Assembly: GCF_040954645.1 (NCBI RefSeq)
Contig: NC_092807.1
Span: forward strand, 76,028,021 to 76,092,020
Length of the DNA: 64,000 bases
Source of the DNA: Diabrotica undecimpunctata
Lineage: Eukaryota; Arthropoda; Insecta; Coleoptera; Chrysomelidae
Reading direction: 5' to 3'
Positions 1-10,298 of this stretch are shown piece after piece (within the stretch, counting starts at the first letter, position 1; each line of letters begins with the position of its first letter). The notes below the pieces were generated by a model that did no database searches, was not told the DNA's origin, and saw nothing but the letters and a program-made list of their open reading frames with translations. Position numbers and translations under genes: made by a program.

Positions 1-840
1 ATTTCTTATAGATTCGTTAGTCTTCCTTTCCTGCCTTGATATTCTAGCACTTCTTCTTAAATAATCCATTTCAACTGTCAACAATCTTCTCTTCAGGTCT
101 GCATTAATTGTCCATACTTCAGAGCCATAGAACAAAGAACTGATTCAACCATGGTTTGCCCTATTCTTTTTTTGTTCCTTTTGGAAATGTGGCGATCCCA
201 CCATAAGGAGTTCAGACATCCTACAATTTTACGTCCCTGATTACTTCGTGTTTAATTTCGGTTTCTCCCAAGCCGTTCATAGCAATGAGTGGATCTAAAT
301 ATTTAAATTTTTTCACTTGTTTGATTTCCACGTCCTCGTCTATCAACACTTCAAACCTTGCATCTGAACTGATAATTAAGTAAATATTCTGTTTTCTTCA
401 TGCTGACTTGTAACCCCCATTTTAAATATTCTCTCTATAGACACTTTAACATAAATTCTAGATCATAAGAATCTTGAGCTAGGATGACTTGGTCATCCGC
501 AAAGTTTAGGGAGAACAGTACGTCATTTCCTATGGGGATTCCCATTCCCTGGCAGTGGTTTTTCCAATTTTGGAGGGCTGCCTCAATATATAAATTAAAC
601 AGTAAGGGTGACATACTGCATCCTTGTTTTAGTCCTTTAGTTTCTTTTATTGGCTCTGATAGTCTATATCCGATTTTTAGGTAAGTAGTGTTATCCCTGT
701 ATACTTCTGTGATTATTCCTAAAAGGTATGGACTAATGTCGAGTTGTTGTTAAGCTTGCCACAATTTAAGTCTTGGAACTGTATTATACGCCTTTTCTAG
801 GTCAATGAAGGCTAGATGTACTTCTGTACCAACCGCTATT
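1..840 (-). pseudogene. LINE reverse transcriptase relic (RTE/CR1-like), continues beyond window start
   Basis: On the reverse strand the block reads as the palm and thumb part of a non-LTR reverse transcriptase. Seen in order: FIDLEKAYNT near 830-780 (motif A), GLKQGCSMSPLLFNLYIEA near 640-590 (motif B), and a variant catalytic box FADDQVILAQ near 500-480. Further on are LYGSEVWTINADLKRRLLT and MDYLRRSARISRQERKT near 130-1. The order of blocks is right for one element read from 840 down to 1, but stops and frame changes separate them, so no protein can be made. The catalytic Asp pair is kept in FADD. The exact clade is uncertain; the C-terminal LYGSEVW motif is common in insect endonuclease/reverse-transcriptase elements. 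Confidence 0.75.
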
Positions 841-989
841 CTTTTTTATATTAATTGTTGGAGTATAAACAAGTTATCAGTGCAAGATCAAAGATCAAAA
901 ATTCAAACGTCAATAAACTTATTTTAACCTTCAATTGCGACTTATTCCCATTAAAATAGTAATTAGATCTTATCTCTGTCATTAACCCA

Positions 990-1440
990 GTTGGTATTTC
1001 TCTTCTTCTTCTTTCTTTTTAATGACTGCTTGGATGTAATTGTGAACACTATTCCATCCCTCCGTATTTCCCGTTCCCATCTTTACGATCATCTCTTACA
1101 GTCACAGGGTTCATACCTATTTCTTTATACATTCTGTTTCTCTCCACTGTACATCTATTACACTCCAGCATTGTGTGAGTAACAGTGTCGGAATATTCGC
1201 AGTATAGGCATTTATCTGCATCTGTCTTTCTGAACCTATGAAGATACGCCCTAAAACAGACAATCTACCCAGTCCCTTAGGCTCGGGATCAGCATCTTTG
1301 TCCACTGAGCAACATCTTCCTTGTTGTTCCACTCTTCTTGCCATTTTTCCATTGATCTTTCCCTTTCTTTTTTTTATAGCTGTTGTCAAATGCTTTCTTC
1401 TCCCATAGAGATGTCTCTTTTCTTTTCTACTGCTCTAACA
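990..1440 (-). pseudogene. C-terminal fragment of a second LINE (R1/LOA-like, with zinc-finger tail)
   Basis: Reverse-strand translation gives a typical LINE ORF2 tail: EWQEEWNNKEDVAQWTKMLI, then PSLRDWV, then a Cys-His cluster DKCLYCEYSDTVTHTMLEC (C-x2-C...H-x4-C). The cluster and the preceding segment lie in different frames, so at least one frameshift is present. No RT palm is visible next to it. It is separated from the relic at 1-840 and has a different tail signature, so I treat it as another element. Confidence 0.65.
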
Positions 1441-2041
1441 CATGCAGAGGAACACAACCCGTGATAGTCCACAAAGCCGCCGCAGATACAGTCCTGTAGG
1501 CGCATGCTACTCGCAACAGACTCGTTCTGTCTAATTTTTTATAAGCCTAATATTAGGTATCTATATCTAAATATAATGAAAAATATTATTAATTATTGCG
1601 TATTTATAAAATAATTATTGTGTTCTCCATATTTAAAGTGGTAATTTAATTATTCAATCAGCGTTTTGGATTTTTTGTATTGTGTGTGAAAGACAAGTTA
1701 CATTTTTCTACTATTCTTTATATATTGTTTACTTTATATGCCCTGGGGGGGGGGGGAGGGGGGGTTTAACCCCCAAAACCCCCCCTGGGTGCGCCACAGC
1801 CACTTTAAGAACAGTGTATGGAATCATTATTGTGTTTTTAACAGCCAGAACAAGAAGTCCAGTTTGAGAACAGTGTGTGAAAAAGAAGTATAAGTTTTTG
1901 TGAGTGAGTTTAAGTTGGCGAGCAGAATAGGTGTAGACGAATCGAAACCCAGGTCGAGAATTTCAAACTCCTTGTGTCCAAAGAGACTCCTAAATCTGTA
2001 AAAAAGGAAAAAAGTTATATAAAATTTGTACAAGATAACCA
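1441..2041. other. Spacer with no recognisable gene; contains a G-run/C-run tract
   Basis: No coding signature is visible on either strand. The striking part is 1743-1786: runs of G, then TTTAA, then runs of C, followed by CTGGGTGCGCCAC. The G and C runs can fold back on each other. A GTGGCGCACCCAGG-like end is reminiscent of the termini of some hAT-type DNA transposons, but no partner end was found. Confidence 0.4.
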
Positions 2042-2945
2042 TTAGCATTAAGTGAAACGTGGTTACGCAGTGATGTTTCGAGTATGGAACTCTTTCCGAA
2101 TAATTATGTCGTATACAGAAAAGACCGAAAATTCCATGAGGTGGACAAGGTGAAGGGTGGTGGTGTAGTGCTTGCGTTAAAAGATTTCATAACATCTGAA
2201 ATATTGGACATTACGGCTCTCGACGCACAATTTCCACTTATTGATCTTATTATTGTCAAGTGCCGGATTGGTTACAAATATTTTTATATAGTTGTTGTTT
2301 ATTTACCTGATAAGTTAAGTTTGGTAGACTTTGAATATTTTCTCGATTGCTTAGGGCAATTTGATTACTTAAATAATGAGTGCATAGTACTAGGCGATTT
2401 CAATGTTTCAAGGTTTATAGATAATGATATGTCTGATTTCAAAACTTCTGTAGTTTTAAGTTTTGCGGGCTCTACTGGCCTTAGACAATTTAACAATGTT
2501 GTTAATCACTTGGGTAGACTTCTAGATTTGGTCTTATCGCATTACAGTTGTGAAGTGAAGCATGATGACTCACCTTTGGTCTATGAAGACTCTCATCATC
2601 CAGCTCTTCTAATAACGTTTACGGATATATTTGTAAAAGAGCCTAAATTTAGGTATGGTTTGGAGCAATTAACTTACAACTTTAAAAAAGCCAATTTTCC
2701 TGCTTTATATCGAGAACTGTATGAAACGGATTGGAACTCTCTGGATACTTCTAATGACGTTAATGAAACTTTAAATAACTTTTACGATAAGATTTTTTCT
2801 GTGTTCAATAAGTATATTCCAGTTTACAAAAACTTTAGCCATAAATACCCACCCTGGTTCGATGCTGATATCATTCACAACATCAAATTAAAAGCAAAGT
2901 TTAGAAAAAGTTTAAACGATTCAAAAATCAGTGTGATTTGCTTGA
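2042..2945 (+). pseudogene. Endonuclease domain of Jockey-type ORF2 (incomplete amino terminus, frameshifted)
   Basis: This is an exonuclease/endonuclease/phosphatase-fold domain that nicks target DNA for target-primed reverse transcription. Visible blocks: SETWLRSDVSS at 2051-2083 (the catalytic SETW box, just upstream of the first ATG at 2084), GGGVVLALKD, VVVYLPD, ECIVLGDFNVS near 2380-2410 (LGDFN) and SHHPALLITF near 2590-2620. A stop lies just upstream of the SETW box, so the usual N-terminal Asn-containing block is gone. The frame ends at 2959 with a nonsense tail. The conserved sequence continues in the next frame from about 2938, so a single small indel around 2925-2945 separates endonuclease and RT. 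Confidence 0.8.
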
Positions 2946-4770
2946 GTTTCAACGGTTAAGACACCTTGTCAAATCAAAAATCAGTTTGGCCTACAATGTA
3001 TATGTCGAGAATATACAAATTGCCTTATCCATCAACCCCAAGAAGTTTTGGTCGTACGTAAATTCAAAAAATAAAAGTTCAAGAATTCCTGGTGTGATGA
3101 AATATAATGACATTACTACCTCCGACCCACAAAATATTGTGAATATGTTTGCAGAATTTTTCAAGAGTGTTTTTCTGTCATCAGATATTAATTTCAAGGC
3201 TAACTCTTCCTCAATCAACGCAGATTACTTAAATTTTTATCCTATTTTAGAGTCTGAGATAATTTTAGCTAGTAAGAAATTGAAAGACAAAATGACGTGT
3301 GGACCTGATAATATTCCATCCTTTTTGGTTAAGGATTGCATAGGTGCCTTAACTGTGCCACTATTAAAAATTTTTAATTTATGTCTTCTTAACAAGGAAT
3401 ATCCGAGTCTCTGGAAGGAGTCAAAAGTGTGCCCAATGTTCAAAACTGGTGAAAAGGGTCAGGTAGAAAACTACAGACCAATTTCCATTATTTGCAATCT
3501 ATCGAAAGTCTTTGAAATAGTTTTGTATAATCGTATTTACTCACGCACTCGTAATCAGCTGTCTCAATATCAACATGGTTTTGTCTCCAACCGGTCCACT
3601 GTGACAAACTTATTAATGGTCACACAATATATCTCAGCGGCCCTAGATAATAGAAGTCAAGTTGACGTCATATATACTGACTTTACGAAGGCGTTCGACA
3701 GAATTCACCACGGCGTATTACTTTCTAAATTGTGTCTCTTTGGTCTTTCTGAGGATGCCGTGACTTTTATGATGTCTTACTTGTCAAATAGAACGCAGTT
3801 TGTTGCTTATAATGGTTACAAATCGGAAAAGTACCTAGCTTCTTCAGGGGTTCCACAAGGTTCTAATCTAGGTCCATTATTGTTCTTGTTATTTATTAAC
3901 GATCTGTGTGAATTAATTTCTGCACCATGTTTATGTTATGCCGATGATTTAAAGATTTATTCATTGATAAGTGACCTTAATGATTGTCATTTTTTGCAGA
4001 GTGAACTGAATCGTGTACATGAATGGTGTAATGCAAATCATTTGAATCTTAATGCCAATAAGTGCAAAGTAGTTAGTTACTCTAGGAAACAGTCTAATTT
4101 ATACCATCCTTATATTATCAATGGCAATGAACTTGAACGTTTAAATAAAATTAAAGACCTTGGAGTTACATTTGATTATAAACTCACCTTTGTTGAACAT
4201 GTAAATTTAAAGGTTAAAGAAGCACTTAAATCCTATGGATTCATAATTAGAAATAGTCGAAATCTCACTAATATTAAGGCAATTAAATTACTTTATTACA
4301 CTTTTGTACGATGTAAACTGGAATATGCCTCTTTCATTTGGTCACCTTTTTATGATGTACATATCCAACTTATAGAGCAGGTGCAGCGTAAATTTTTAAA
4401 ATTTTTGTCTTTCAAAATTAACGGCATATATCCCAAGAGGGGCATCAGCAATAGTGAGTTGTGTAGCGATTTGGACGTAGTATCATTAGAATCTAGACGA
4501 ATTAATGCCTCCCTAATATTCCTGTACAAGCTACTACATAATCTCATTGACTGCCCTGATATTCTTCGACAAATAAATTTTAACGTTCCATCTTATCCAG
4601 TGAGAAATTCGATTACGTTCAGAAATACACAAGCTAGAACTAATCTTATGTTAAATTCTCCTCTATTTCTCATGTGCAACTATTATAATTCCTTAAGTGC
4701 TTACTGCGATATATTTCACTGCAGTTTAAAGCAGCTTACTAGGATGGCTGAGATCTACCTAGGTGATTGA
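2938..4770 (+). CDS. Reverse transcriptase region of Jockey-type ORF2 (610-codon open frame)
   Basis: RNA-dependent DNA polymerase of the non-LTR type. Motifs in order: TCGPDNIPSFLVKD near 3295-3335, VENYRPISIICNLSKVFE near 3465-3515, YTDFTKAFDRIHHGVL near 3670-3715 (first catalytic Asp), SSGVPQGSNLGPLLFLLFIN near 3840-3900 and CYADDLKIYS near 3935-3965 (catalytic Asp pair). The thumb and tail follow, ending in MAEIYLGD. No RNase H or CCHC tail follows. The open frame has no internal stop, so it is the best-preserved part of the element. In the intact ancestor it would be continuous with the endonuclease upstream; here the two are in different frames, so expression as one protein is unlikely. 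Confidence 0.88.
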   Translation: MLEFQRLRHLVKSKISLAYNVYVENIQIALSINPKKFWSYVNSKNKSSRIPGVMKYNDITTSDPQNIVNMFAEFFKSVFLSSDINFKANSSSINADYLNFYPILESEIILASKKLKDKMTCGPDNIPSFLVKDCIGALTVPLLKIFNLCLLNKEYPSLWKESKVCPMFKTGEKGQVENYRPISIICNLSKVFEIVLYNRIYSRTRNQLSQYQHGFVSNRSTVTNLLMVTQYISAALDNRSQVDVIYTDFTKAFDRIHHGVLLSKLCLFGLSEDAVTFMMSYLSNRTQFVAYNGYKSEKYLASSGVPQGSNLGPLLFLLFINDLCELISAPCLCYADDLKIYSLISDLNDCHFLQSELNRVHEWCNANHLNLNANKCKVVSYSRKQSNLYHPYIINGNELERLNKIKDLGVTFDYKLTFVEHVNLKVKEALKSYGFIIRNSRNLTNIKAIKLLYYTFVRCKLEYASFIWSPFYDVHIQLIEQVQRKFLKFLSFKINGIYPKRGISNSELCSDLDVVSLESRRINASLIFLYKLLHNLIDCPDILRQINFNVPSYPVRNSITFRNTQARTNLMLNSPLFLMCNYYNSLSAYCDIFHCSLKQLTRMAEIYLGD

Positions 4771-4906
4771 GTAGTTTCTTTATGTTAAGGTAAAATACTC
4801 GAAAAATGTGTTATTTAGTTAGTACTTATAAATTATTAATATATCATTTAATTTTAGTATTGTATTTTGTCCTATAAATGGATTCTGTTGGACAATAAAC
4901 GCTATT

Positions 4907-4929
4907 ATTATTATTATTATTATTATTAG
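4907..4929 (+). repeat. (TTA)n simple repeat, 3' tail of the Jockey-type LINE
   Basis: Pure TTA trinucleotide run directly after the 3' UTR. This type of tail is usual for insect Jockey-group elements. Confidence 0.85.
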
Positions 4930-5095
4930 AGGTGGGAGACGCAATTTGCGGAAAGAGTCCCATTATTATTATTGTGAAACGAATCAGGCGTTTTTTTTTT
5001 TTTTTTAATTTGGAGAGAAACGAAACGAGTGCTGTTTTTTGTGTAACAGTTTTTGGAGGGAGGAAGCAGAGCCAGACGTGTTTTGGAACATTTAC
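4930..5095. other. Short spacer between LINE tail and long-TIR transposon
   Basis: Contains a second short ATT repeat (4960-4975) and a T run (4991-5006). No coding signature. Confidence 0.5.
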
Positions 5096-5657
5096 CCCAG
5101 TCATATTAGGTAAAAAAAGGGGTCAACCTCGGAATGAAAGATAATAAGCTGCAAATTGGTATGAACCTTTGTTTTGTCATTCTAAATGTTGTCTCAAAAG
5201 TCACAATCGTTATCGTGTCCGCGTCTCAAGATATTCAAGGTCAAAGGTCACAAAAATCGGTTTTTCGCGAATATCTGGCTTCCTATCGGTTAAATGAGAT
5301 TTGCATTTATTATAAAAGTTGTAGGCTATAAAATTCCCTACAACTTTTGTTTAAACTTTTTTTCATACGACCAACCGTTTTGAAGGTAGAGCGCGAAGAG
5401 TGCACATCGTACAGTCATATACGGCCTAATGCAAGGTCAAGCGTGAGTTATGCTTATCAGTACGTTATAAAGTCAATTATTTACTTGGAAATTATAAATA
5501 TTAAACAATGCCTATTATTTATGTACTAACTATTAATTATTTATATTTAATTAAAGTAAGTAACTTGATTATTTATATATAATTATTCATATTTAACTAT
5601 TTAAGTATAAAATATTATTAATTCTGGATTATATATTTTAGTTTTATTTTAAGTTAA
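5096..5657 (+). repeat. Left terminal inverted repeat (562 bp)
   Basis: Outer end CCCAGTCATATTAGG, inner end ...TTTATTTTAAGTTAA. It matches 10299-10852 in inverse orientation with very few differences. An internal hairpin lies at 5314-5348: arms AAAAGTTGTAGG and CCTACAACTTTT with an 11-nt loop. Confidence 0.92.
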
Positions 5658-5870
5658 CACGACATTATATATCTTTTCTTTAAAACGCGTAAATTTCTCA
5701 ATACTTATATACCTGGAAATACTTGTCCCTACCCTATGCCCTTTTCTATTCATTGCCGGGACAGATGTTCTATAGTATTCAAGGCCACTCTCTCCACTTT
5801 GTATGAGTCAAGATTATTCGTTAGTTTGAAATTGTACCGTTGCAACTACGGACGTACGGTTTTAAGAGCT

Positions 5871-5969
5871 ATGGCTGATTTGTGTTTTATATGTGATAAG
5901 AAACTTTCAGAAGGTGTTTCTGTGAATGTCGACACGTGGTTTACAAACTTTAAAAACTGCAAGTATTGA
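5871..5969 (+). pseudogene. Frameshifted amino-terminal zinc-motif segment of the transposon gene
   Basis: A frame from ATG 5871 reads MADLCFICDKKLSEGVSV, with a C-x2-C pair, and then runs to a stop at about 5967. The matching second half of the zinc site (VHSECRKVY, H-x3-C) is found in the long gene in another frame, near 6019. Together they form the same C-x2-C ... H-x3-C pattern seen again at residues ~77-150 of the long protein. A single-base frameshift near 5920-5930 is therefore the likely cause, and the original start was probably 5871. Confidence 0.6.
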
Positions 5970-8900
5970 AAGAAATGATGGACATATAGACTATTTAAAT
6001 ACTTTAAGTTCTGTAAATGTGCATTCCGAGTGTCGAAAAGTGTACACGAGTAAAAATGTTATTATTGCATCAAAACGACGCACAGATGAGAGTGAACCTT
6101 CAACGTCAAGTGCACCTCGTAAAAAACGAAATGAAGTCTTTGATTTTGGAAAGTTATGCTTATTTTGTGGCCAAGAAGCTGATGAAATAGCAGAAAAGAA
6201 AAAAAAATTAAAGTATAGACGGACAATAAGTAATGTAAGTACTCTTGCATTCAAAGACAACGTAATTAAGAGAGCAGAAGAACGAAACGATTCCTTAGGA
6301 GAATTAGTAAAGGAACGTATATATTACGAGTATGATTTGATCGCTGCTGAAGCAAAGTATCATACTATTTGCTATACCAACTTTTTAACCCGAGTACCAT
6401 CTGCAGATAAAATGCCTCGCCAAGATGATCAAGTCACTCAAGCAATGAAGGAGATTTTTTGTTATATAGAAAATAATGAAGATTCTCAATTTACTTTGAA
6501 AGAACTTAAAGATGTCCCTACGGAATACATACCTGACGATAAGACAATTATTACAAAATTACAACAAAAGTATTTAACTGATATAATAATCACAAAAAAA
6601 ATTGGATCATTTACAATTATATCTTTCCGTGATACACAGCTTAACGTATTATCAAGAGCTTGGTACGAAAATAAAAAAAGTACTCCTGTAGAAGAACGTC
6701 TACGGATTGTAGAAGCTGCTGCGGCTATTATTAGGGAAGACATCAGATCATCTGTAGTTGAAACAAAAACGTATCCACCTCCGAATAAAATGCTAGATTG
6801 TATTAATGAAGAAATACCAAAAACATTATCACATTTTTTGGAAGAAATAATATTAAAAAATAGAAAAGGACAAGTAGATCATTTAAAAACGAAATGCACA
6901 TCTATTAGCCACGCAATAATGGCTTCGATACGAGAATGTTCATTTTCATCAGAGTCTGGTGCGTTGGTACAATATGTTGGAGACAATGCAGATATTAATG
7001 TCAGTACTCTTGACGGTAATAATACTCTTCACGTTATGGGAATGATAAAAATAATTACTCCGAAAGATGCTGTAATTTATGATGATCGCATAAAAAAATG
7101 TACAACTAAACCGAGTGCAAAAGAGTTAGCAGCAATATCACATGTATCTCTTTTAGCATATGAAAAGCCAGTTGTACCTGGGTACAGCAAGATTCAAGTC
7201 CAAAATCTACATGATGATCAAGTACTGATTGAAAAAAAATTTAATGCAGTTGATTTGTTGTGGTTATACGGAAAATGGAAGAATCTTTCACCGTTGCCAG
7301 GGTGGAATGGCTATCTTCAACAACTTACGAAAAATAATCAAAATTTTTCAACTTCTCAGGTTATATTTCTACCTTTCATTGATCATCCTGCCAGTAATTT
7401 AGACACAATTTATACAACTTTACATAGTGCTATAAATATTGCCAAGTCACATCAACAAAAAACGTGCATAATTACATTTGATCAGCCCCTGTACTCAAAA
7501 GCACGTGAAATGGTTGCTGCGTCAGATGCAAACTCAGACTTGTCTAAAACAGTTGTCAAACTTGGAGGATTTCATATGCTCATGTCTTTTCTTGGATGCA
7601 TAGGACATGTAATGGACGGTAGTGGTCTCAAGGAAGCTTTAAGTAAAATATATGCTACAAATTCGGTCGACAAAATGTTGAATGGTCACGCTTATGCAAG
7701 AAGTATCAGAGGCCATATATTATTACGACTTGCATTATCAATAAAGATTTTTGAAGAGATGAAAATTGAAAATTGTGTGTTAGATGAGTTAATTGAACAG
7801 ATAACTAGTCGCGATGTTTCCTACGAAGATGTTGAAGGATGTACGAGCAGCTCCAACTCGTTAATTGATCAATTTCAGGATAAACTAAAAGAATTAAAAG
7901 CTCGAGGTCCCACGGCACAGTTATGGGTGCAATATTTTGAAATGGTATCAATAGCCCTAGATTTCATTCGCGCTGAAAGGCTGGGACTTTTTCAAGAACA
8001 TTTGGATGCAGTGCGAAAAATGCTGCCCTATTTTCATGCTGGTGGTCATTTCCTATATGCGAAATCAGCTCATTTGTATCTTCAAGATATGTTAAAACTT
8101 GAGGAGACAATGGATCAACAGGCTTTTGAGAACTTTAAAAACGGATTCTTTACTGTAAAACGAACAGAAAAATTCAATTCTGGTACATGGACAGACATGG
8201 TAATCGAGCAAAGTCTGATGAAATCTATGAAGACAGAAGGAGGAGTATCTCGAGGCCGAAGTACACAAGAAAGTGTTCTATGTAAGTGGGTATATGCTAT
8301 GTATGCCACGAATACAATTTGTGAAGAAATTGAACGGTTTTGTAACATTTCTTTCGATTCTGTGGACCAACATGTTGATGCTAGAGATTCACGAATAAAA
8401 AGGGATGATACTGATGTAAATGAACTGGTTGGTTGGTTTACGCTTCATAATCCCTTTCCAAATACGAATCAGTTGGTATCCTTAGCTTCAGGAATCGTTG
8501 GAAATGACCAAATTAATTGTCACCGAGCCCATGAAATCGGATTGCAATCTATGGTAAAGATAACTGGTTTGAACTTCAACGAAATAAAGTTAAAACGCGT
8601 CGATAAGGTTTTACCGCTTTCAGCCATTAACAAATCTGTCAAAATTAATGATTGTAAAGTTTCTATAGATCCAATGTTACTTTTCCAGAGAATAACTGTA
8701 AGCAAAAAATTTGAAAGTAATTTACAAGAATATCTTCAGTATGAACTAAGCCCGTATCCGACATCTTTATTTGATAGTAATGACATGAGAAAAACCACGA
8801 AAGCAACATTATATGACAATATGATGCCTGTCGTTATCGATCTTGATGAAAATAATGTAACATACATCATCGATGGTGGATTTCTTCTGCATCGCGTCGT

Positions 8901-10155
8901 ATGGAGCAAAGACGATACTTTCTCTATTATTTTAAATAAGTTCATTAAATATTTACAAACACATTATGGCTCAGCAATTGTTGTTGTATTTGACGGATAT
9001 TCGGACTATAGTAAAAATATTAAAGCACTGGAACAACAAAGAAGAACTGCTGCACTTTCAAAATCATATGAAGTTTGTTTTGACGAAACAATGGTTGTGC
9101 CAATCAGTCAAGAAAAATTTTTATCAAATCGGTCTAATAAAAAAAAATTTATCGACATGCTTGTTGAAAAATTTAAAACTGTTAATATCACAACAAAACA
9201 AGCCAGAGATGATGCTGATGTTCTCATCATTGACACAGCTATTGCCTTATCAGAACATCAAAAGACTGCTGTCATCATAGGAGAAGATATCGATTTGCTC
9301 GTTATTTTAATTGGACGTACTCAGTCACATCATCAGGAAATTTTTTTGAAAAAAGTTGGCAAAGGCAATGTCAAAACACAAATATATTCTACTAAAAGTT
9401 TTGACCAATATCCTCGTACTAAAAAGCACATTTTATTTTTACACGCATTCAGTGGCTGTGACACGACTTCTGCGCTATTTAAAAAAGGAAAAAAAACTGT
9501 TACTAGAGCATTGGAAAAAATTCCTGATTTAGATAAACTGGTGGAAGTATTTCAACAAGAAAACTGCCCAAAACAAACATTATTAGAAAATGGAGTGCGC
9601 ATCTTGTTGGCATTATATAATGCTCCAAAATCTGAGGACAACATTGATCATTTCCGCTACACGCAATTCATCAAATTTACAAAACTAAATAAACCTGTAC
9701 ACCTGTCAACACTTCCACCAACAAGTGTAGCAGCTCATCAACACATAAAACGTGTCTACTACCAGATTCAAACGTGGTTAGGGAAGGACTTAGAACCTCA
9801 AGAATGGGGCTGGATGCTTGAAAATGAAATCCTGGAGCCCATACGAACGTTATTACCTCCAGCACCAGCCGAACTACTAAACGTAATATTTTGCAATTGC
9901 AAAAATGGTTGTGGTTCCCGCTGTGGATGCAGAAAATCAGGGCTACAATGTTCTTTAGCTTGCGGCCAGTGCAACGGACAAGCTTGCCTCAACGCTTCAC
10001 TGTATCCAAGTAATCCCGATGAAGAAAATACATATGATCCCGATATTCTGGAAGGTTTGGAGATGAACATGACAGATAATGAGGATGATGACAATGAATC
10101 GAACATTTTTGAGCGACAAGAAGAAGAAGACGACGAACAAGAAGAAGATAATTAG
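5926..10155 (+). CDS. 1409-aa transposon protein: zinc motifs, putative transposase core, XPG/PIN-like nuclease, CXC tail
   Basis: Candidate transposase of the flanking long-TIR element; it fills the interior between the TIRs. Seen in order: H-x3-C half site (res ~32-36); LCLFCGQEAD with YHTICYTNF (res ~76-150), a C2HC-like zinc module; GDNADIN and LDGNNTLHVMG (res ~350-370); ITFDQPLYSKA (res ~516) and KLGGFHMLMSFLGCIGHV (res ~545), conserved-looking acidic and aromatic blocks that may be an RNase-H-like core; YIIDGGFLLHR (res ~980), DDADVLIIDTAIA (res ~1095) and GEDIDLLVIL (res ~1117), an Asp pattern like XPG/FEN/PIN nucleases; FLHAFSGCDTTSA (res ~1171); a Cys-rich CNCKNGCGSRCGC motif of tesmin/TSO1 CXC type (res ~1322); an acidic tail. 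Related proteins are common in arthropod genomes, but I do not know an accepted name. ATG 5926 is the first in frame; the ancestral start was probably 5871 before a frameshift. Confidence 0.8.
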   Translation: MSTRGLQTLKTASIERNDGHIDYLNTLSSVNVHSECRKVYTSKNVIIASKRRTDESEPSTSSAPRKKRNEVFDFGKLCLFCGQEADEIAEKKKKLKYRRTISNVSTLAFKDNVIKRAEERNDSLGELVKERIYYEYDLIAAEAKYHTICYTNFLTRVPSADKMPRQDDQVTQAMKEIFCYIENNEDSQFTLKELKDVPTEYIPDDKTIITKLQQKYLTDIIITKKIGSFTIISFRDTQLNVLSRAWYENKKSTPVEERLRIVEAAAAIIREDIRSSVVETKTYPPPNKMLDCINEEIPKTLSHFLEEIILKNRKGQVDHLKTKCTSISHAIMASIRECSFSSESGALVQYVGDNADINVSTLDGNNTLHVMGMIKIITPKDAVIYDDRIKKCTTKPSAKELAAISHVSLLAYEKPVVPGYSKIQVQNLHDDQVLIEKKFNAVDLLWLYGKWKNLSPLPGWNGYLQQLTKNNQNFSTSQVIFLPFIDHPASNLDTIYTTLHSAINIAKSHQQKTCIITFDQPLYSKAREMVAASDANSDLSKTVVKLGGFHMLMSFLGCIGHVMDGSGLKEALSKIYATNSVDKMLNGHAYARSIRGHILLRLALSIKIFEEMKIENCVLDELIEQITSRDVSYEDVEGCTSSSNSLIDQFQDKLKELKARGPTAQLWVQYFEMVSIALDFIRAERLGLFQEHLDAVRKMLPYFHAGGHFLYAKSAHLYLQDMLKLEETMDQQAFENFKNGFFTVKRTEKFNSGTWTDMVIEQSLMKSMKTEGGVSRGRSTQESVLCKWVYAMYATNTICEEIERFCNISFDSVDQHVDARDSRIKRDDTDVNELVGWFTLHNPFPNTNQLVSLASGIVGNDQINCHRAHEIGLQSMVKITGLNFNEIKLKRVDKVLPLSAINKSVKINDCKVSIDPMLLFQRITVSKKFESNLQEYLQYELSPYPTSLFDSNDMRKTTKATLYDNMMPVVIDLDENNVTYIIDGGFLLHRVVWSKDDTFSIILNKFIKYLQTHYGSAIVVVFDGYSDYSKNIKALEQQRRTAALSKSYEVCFDETMVVPISQEKFLSNRSNKKKFIDMLVEKFKTVNITTKQARDDADVLIIDTAIALSEHQKTAVIIGEDIDLLVILIGRTQSHHQEIFLKKVGKGNVKTQIYSTKSFDQYPRTKKHILFLHAFSGCDTTSALFKKGKKTVTRALEKIPDLDKLVEVFQQENCPKQTLLENGVRILLALYNAPKSEDNIDHFRYTQFIKFTKLNKPVHLSTLPPTSVAAHQHIKRVYYQIQTWLGKDLEPQEWGWMLENEILEPIRTLLPPAPAELLNVIFCNCKNGCGSRCGCRKSGLQCSLACGQCNGQACLNASLYPSNPDEENTYDPDILEGLEMNMTDNEDDDNESNIFERQEEEDDEQEEDN

Positions 10156-10298
10156 CTTCCATTTCCAATTTCATTACAATTAAAATCAACAAAGATACTT
10201 TTGATATTTGAACTCACATTTTGATAAATGTATATTATGCCGTATTTAATAATAAATAAAAATATGTGTAAAATATATACTCTTACTATTATATCATT
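10156..10298 (+). other. 3' UTR of the transposon gene
   Basis: Short AT-rich interval between stop codon and right TIR. It contains AATAAATAAAAAT near 10250, a plausible polyadenylation signal. Confidence 0.5.

Larger units (their letters stand above)
2042..4929 (+). mobile_element. Jockey-type non-LTR retrotransposon, 5'-truncated
   Basis: The element contains an apurinic-like endonuclease region (2042-2945), a reverse transcriptase region (2938-4770), a short 3' UTR, and a terminal (TTA)n tail at 4907-4929 following GACAATAAACGC. There is no RNase H. The amino-terminal part of the endonuclease (first ~50-60 residues) and the whole of ORF1 are missing, as expected from incomplete reverse transcription. 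I could not find a target-site duplication. The RT motifs and the absence of RNase H fit the Jockey/CR1 group. Confidence 0.8.
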
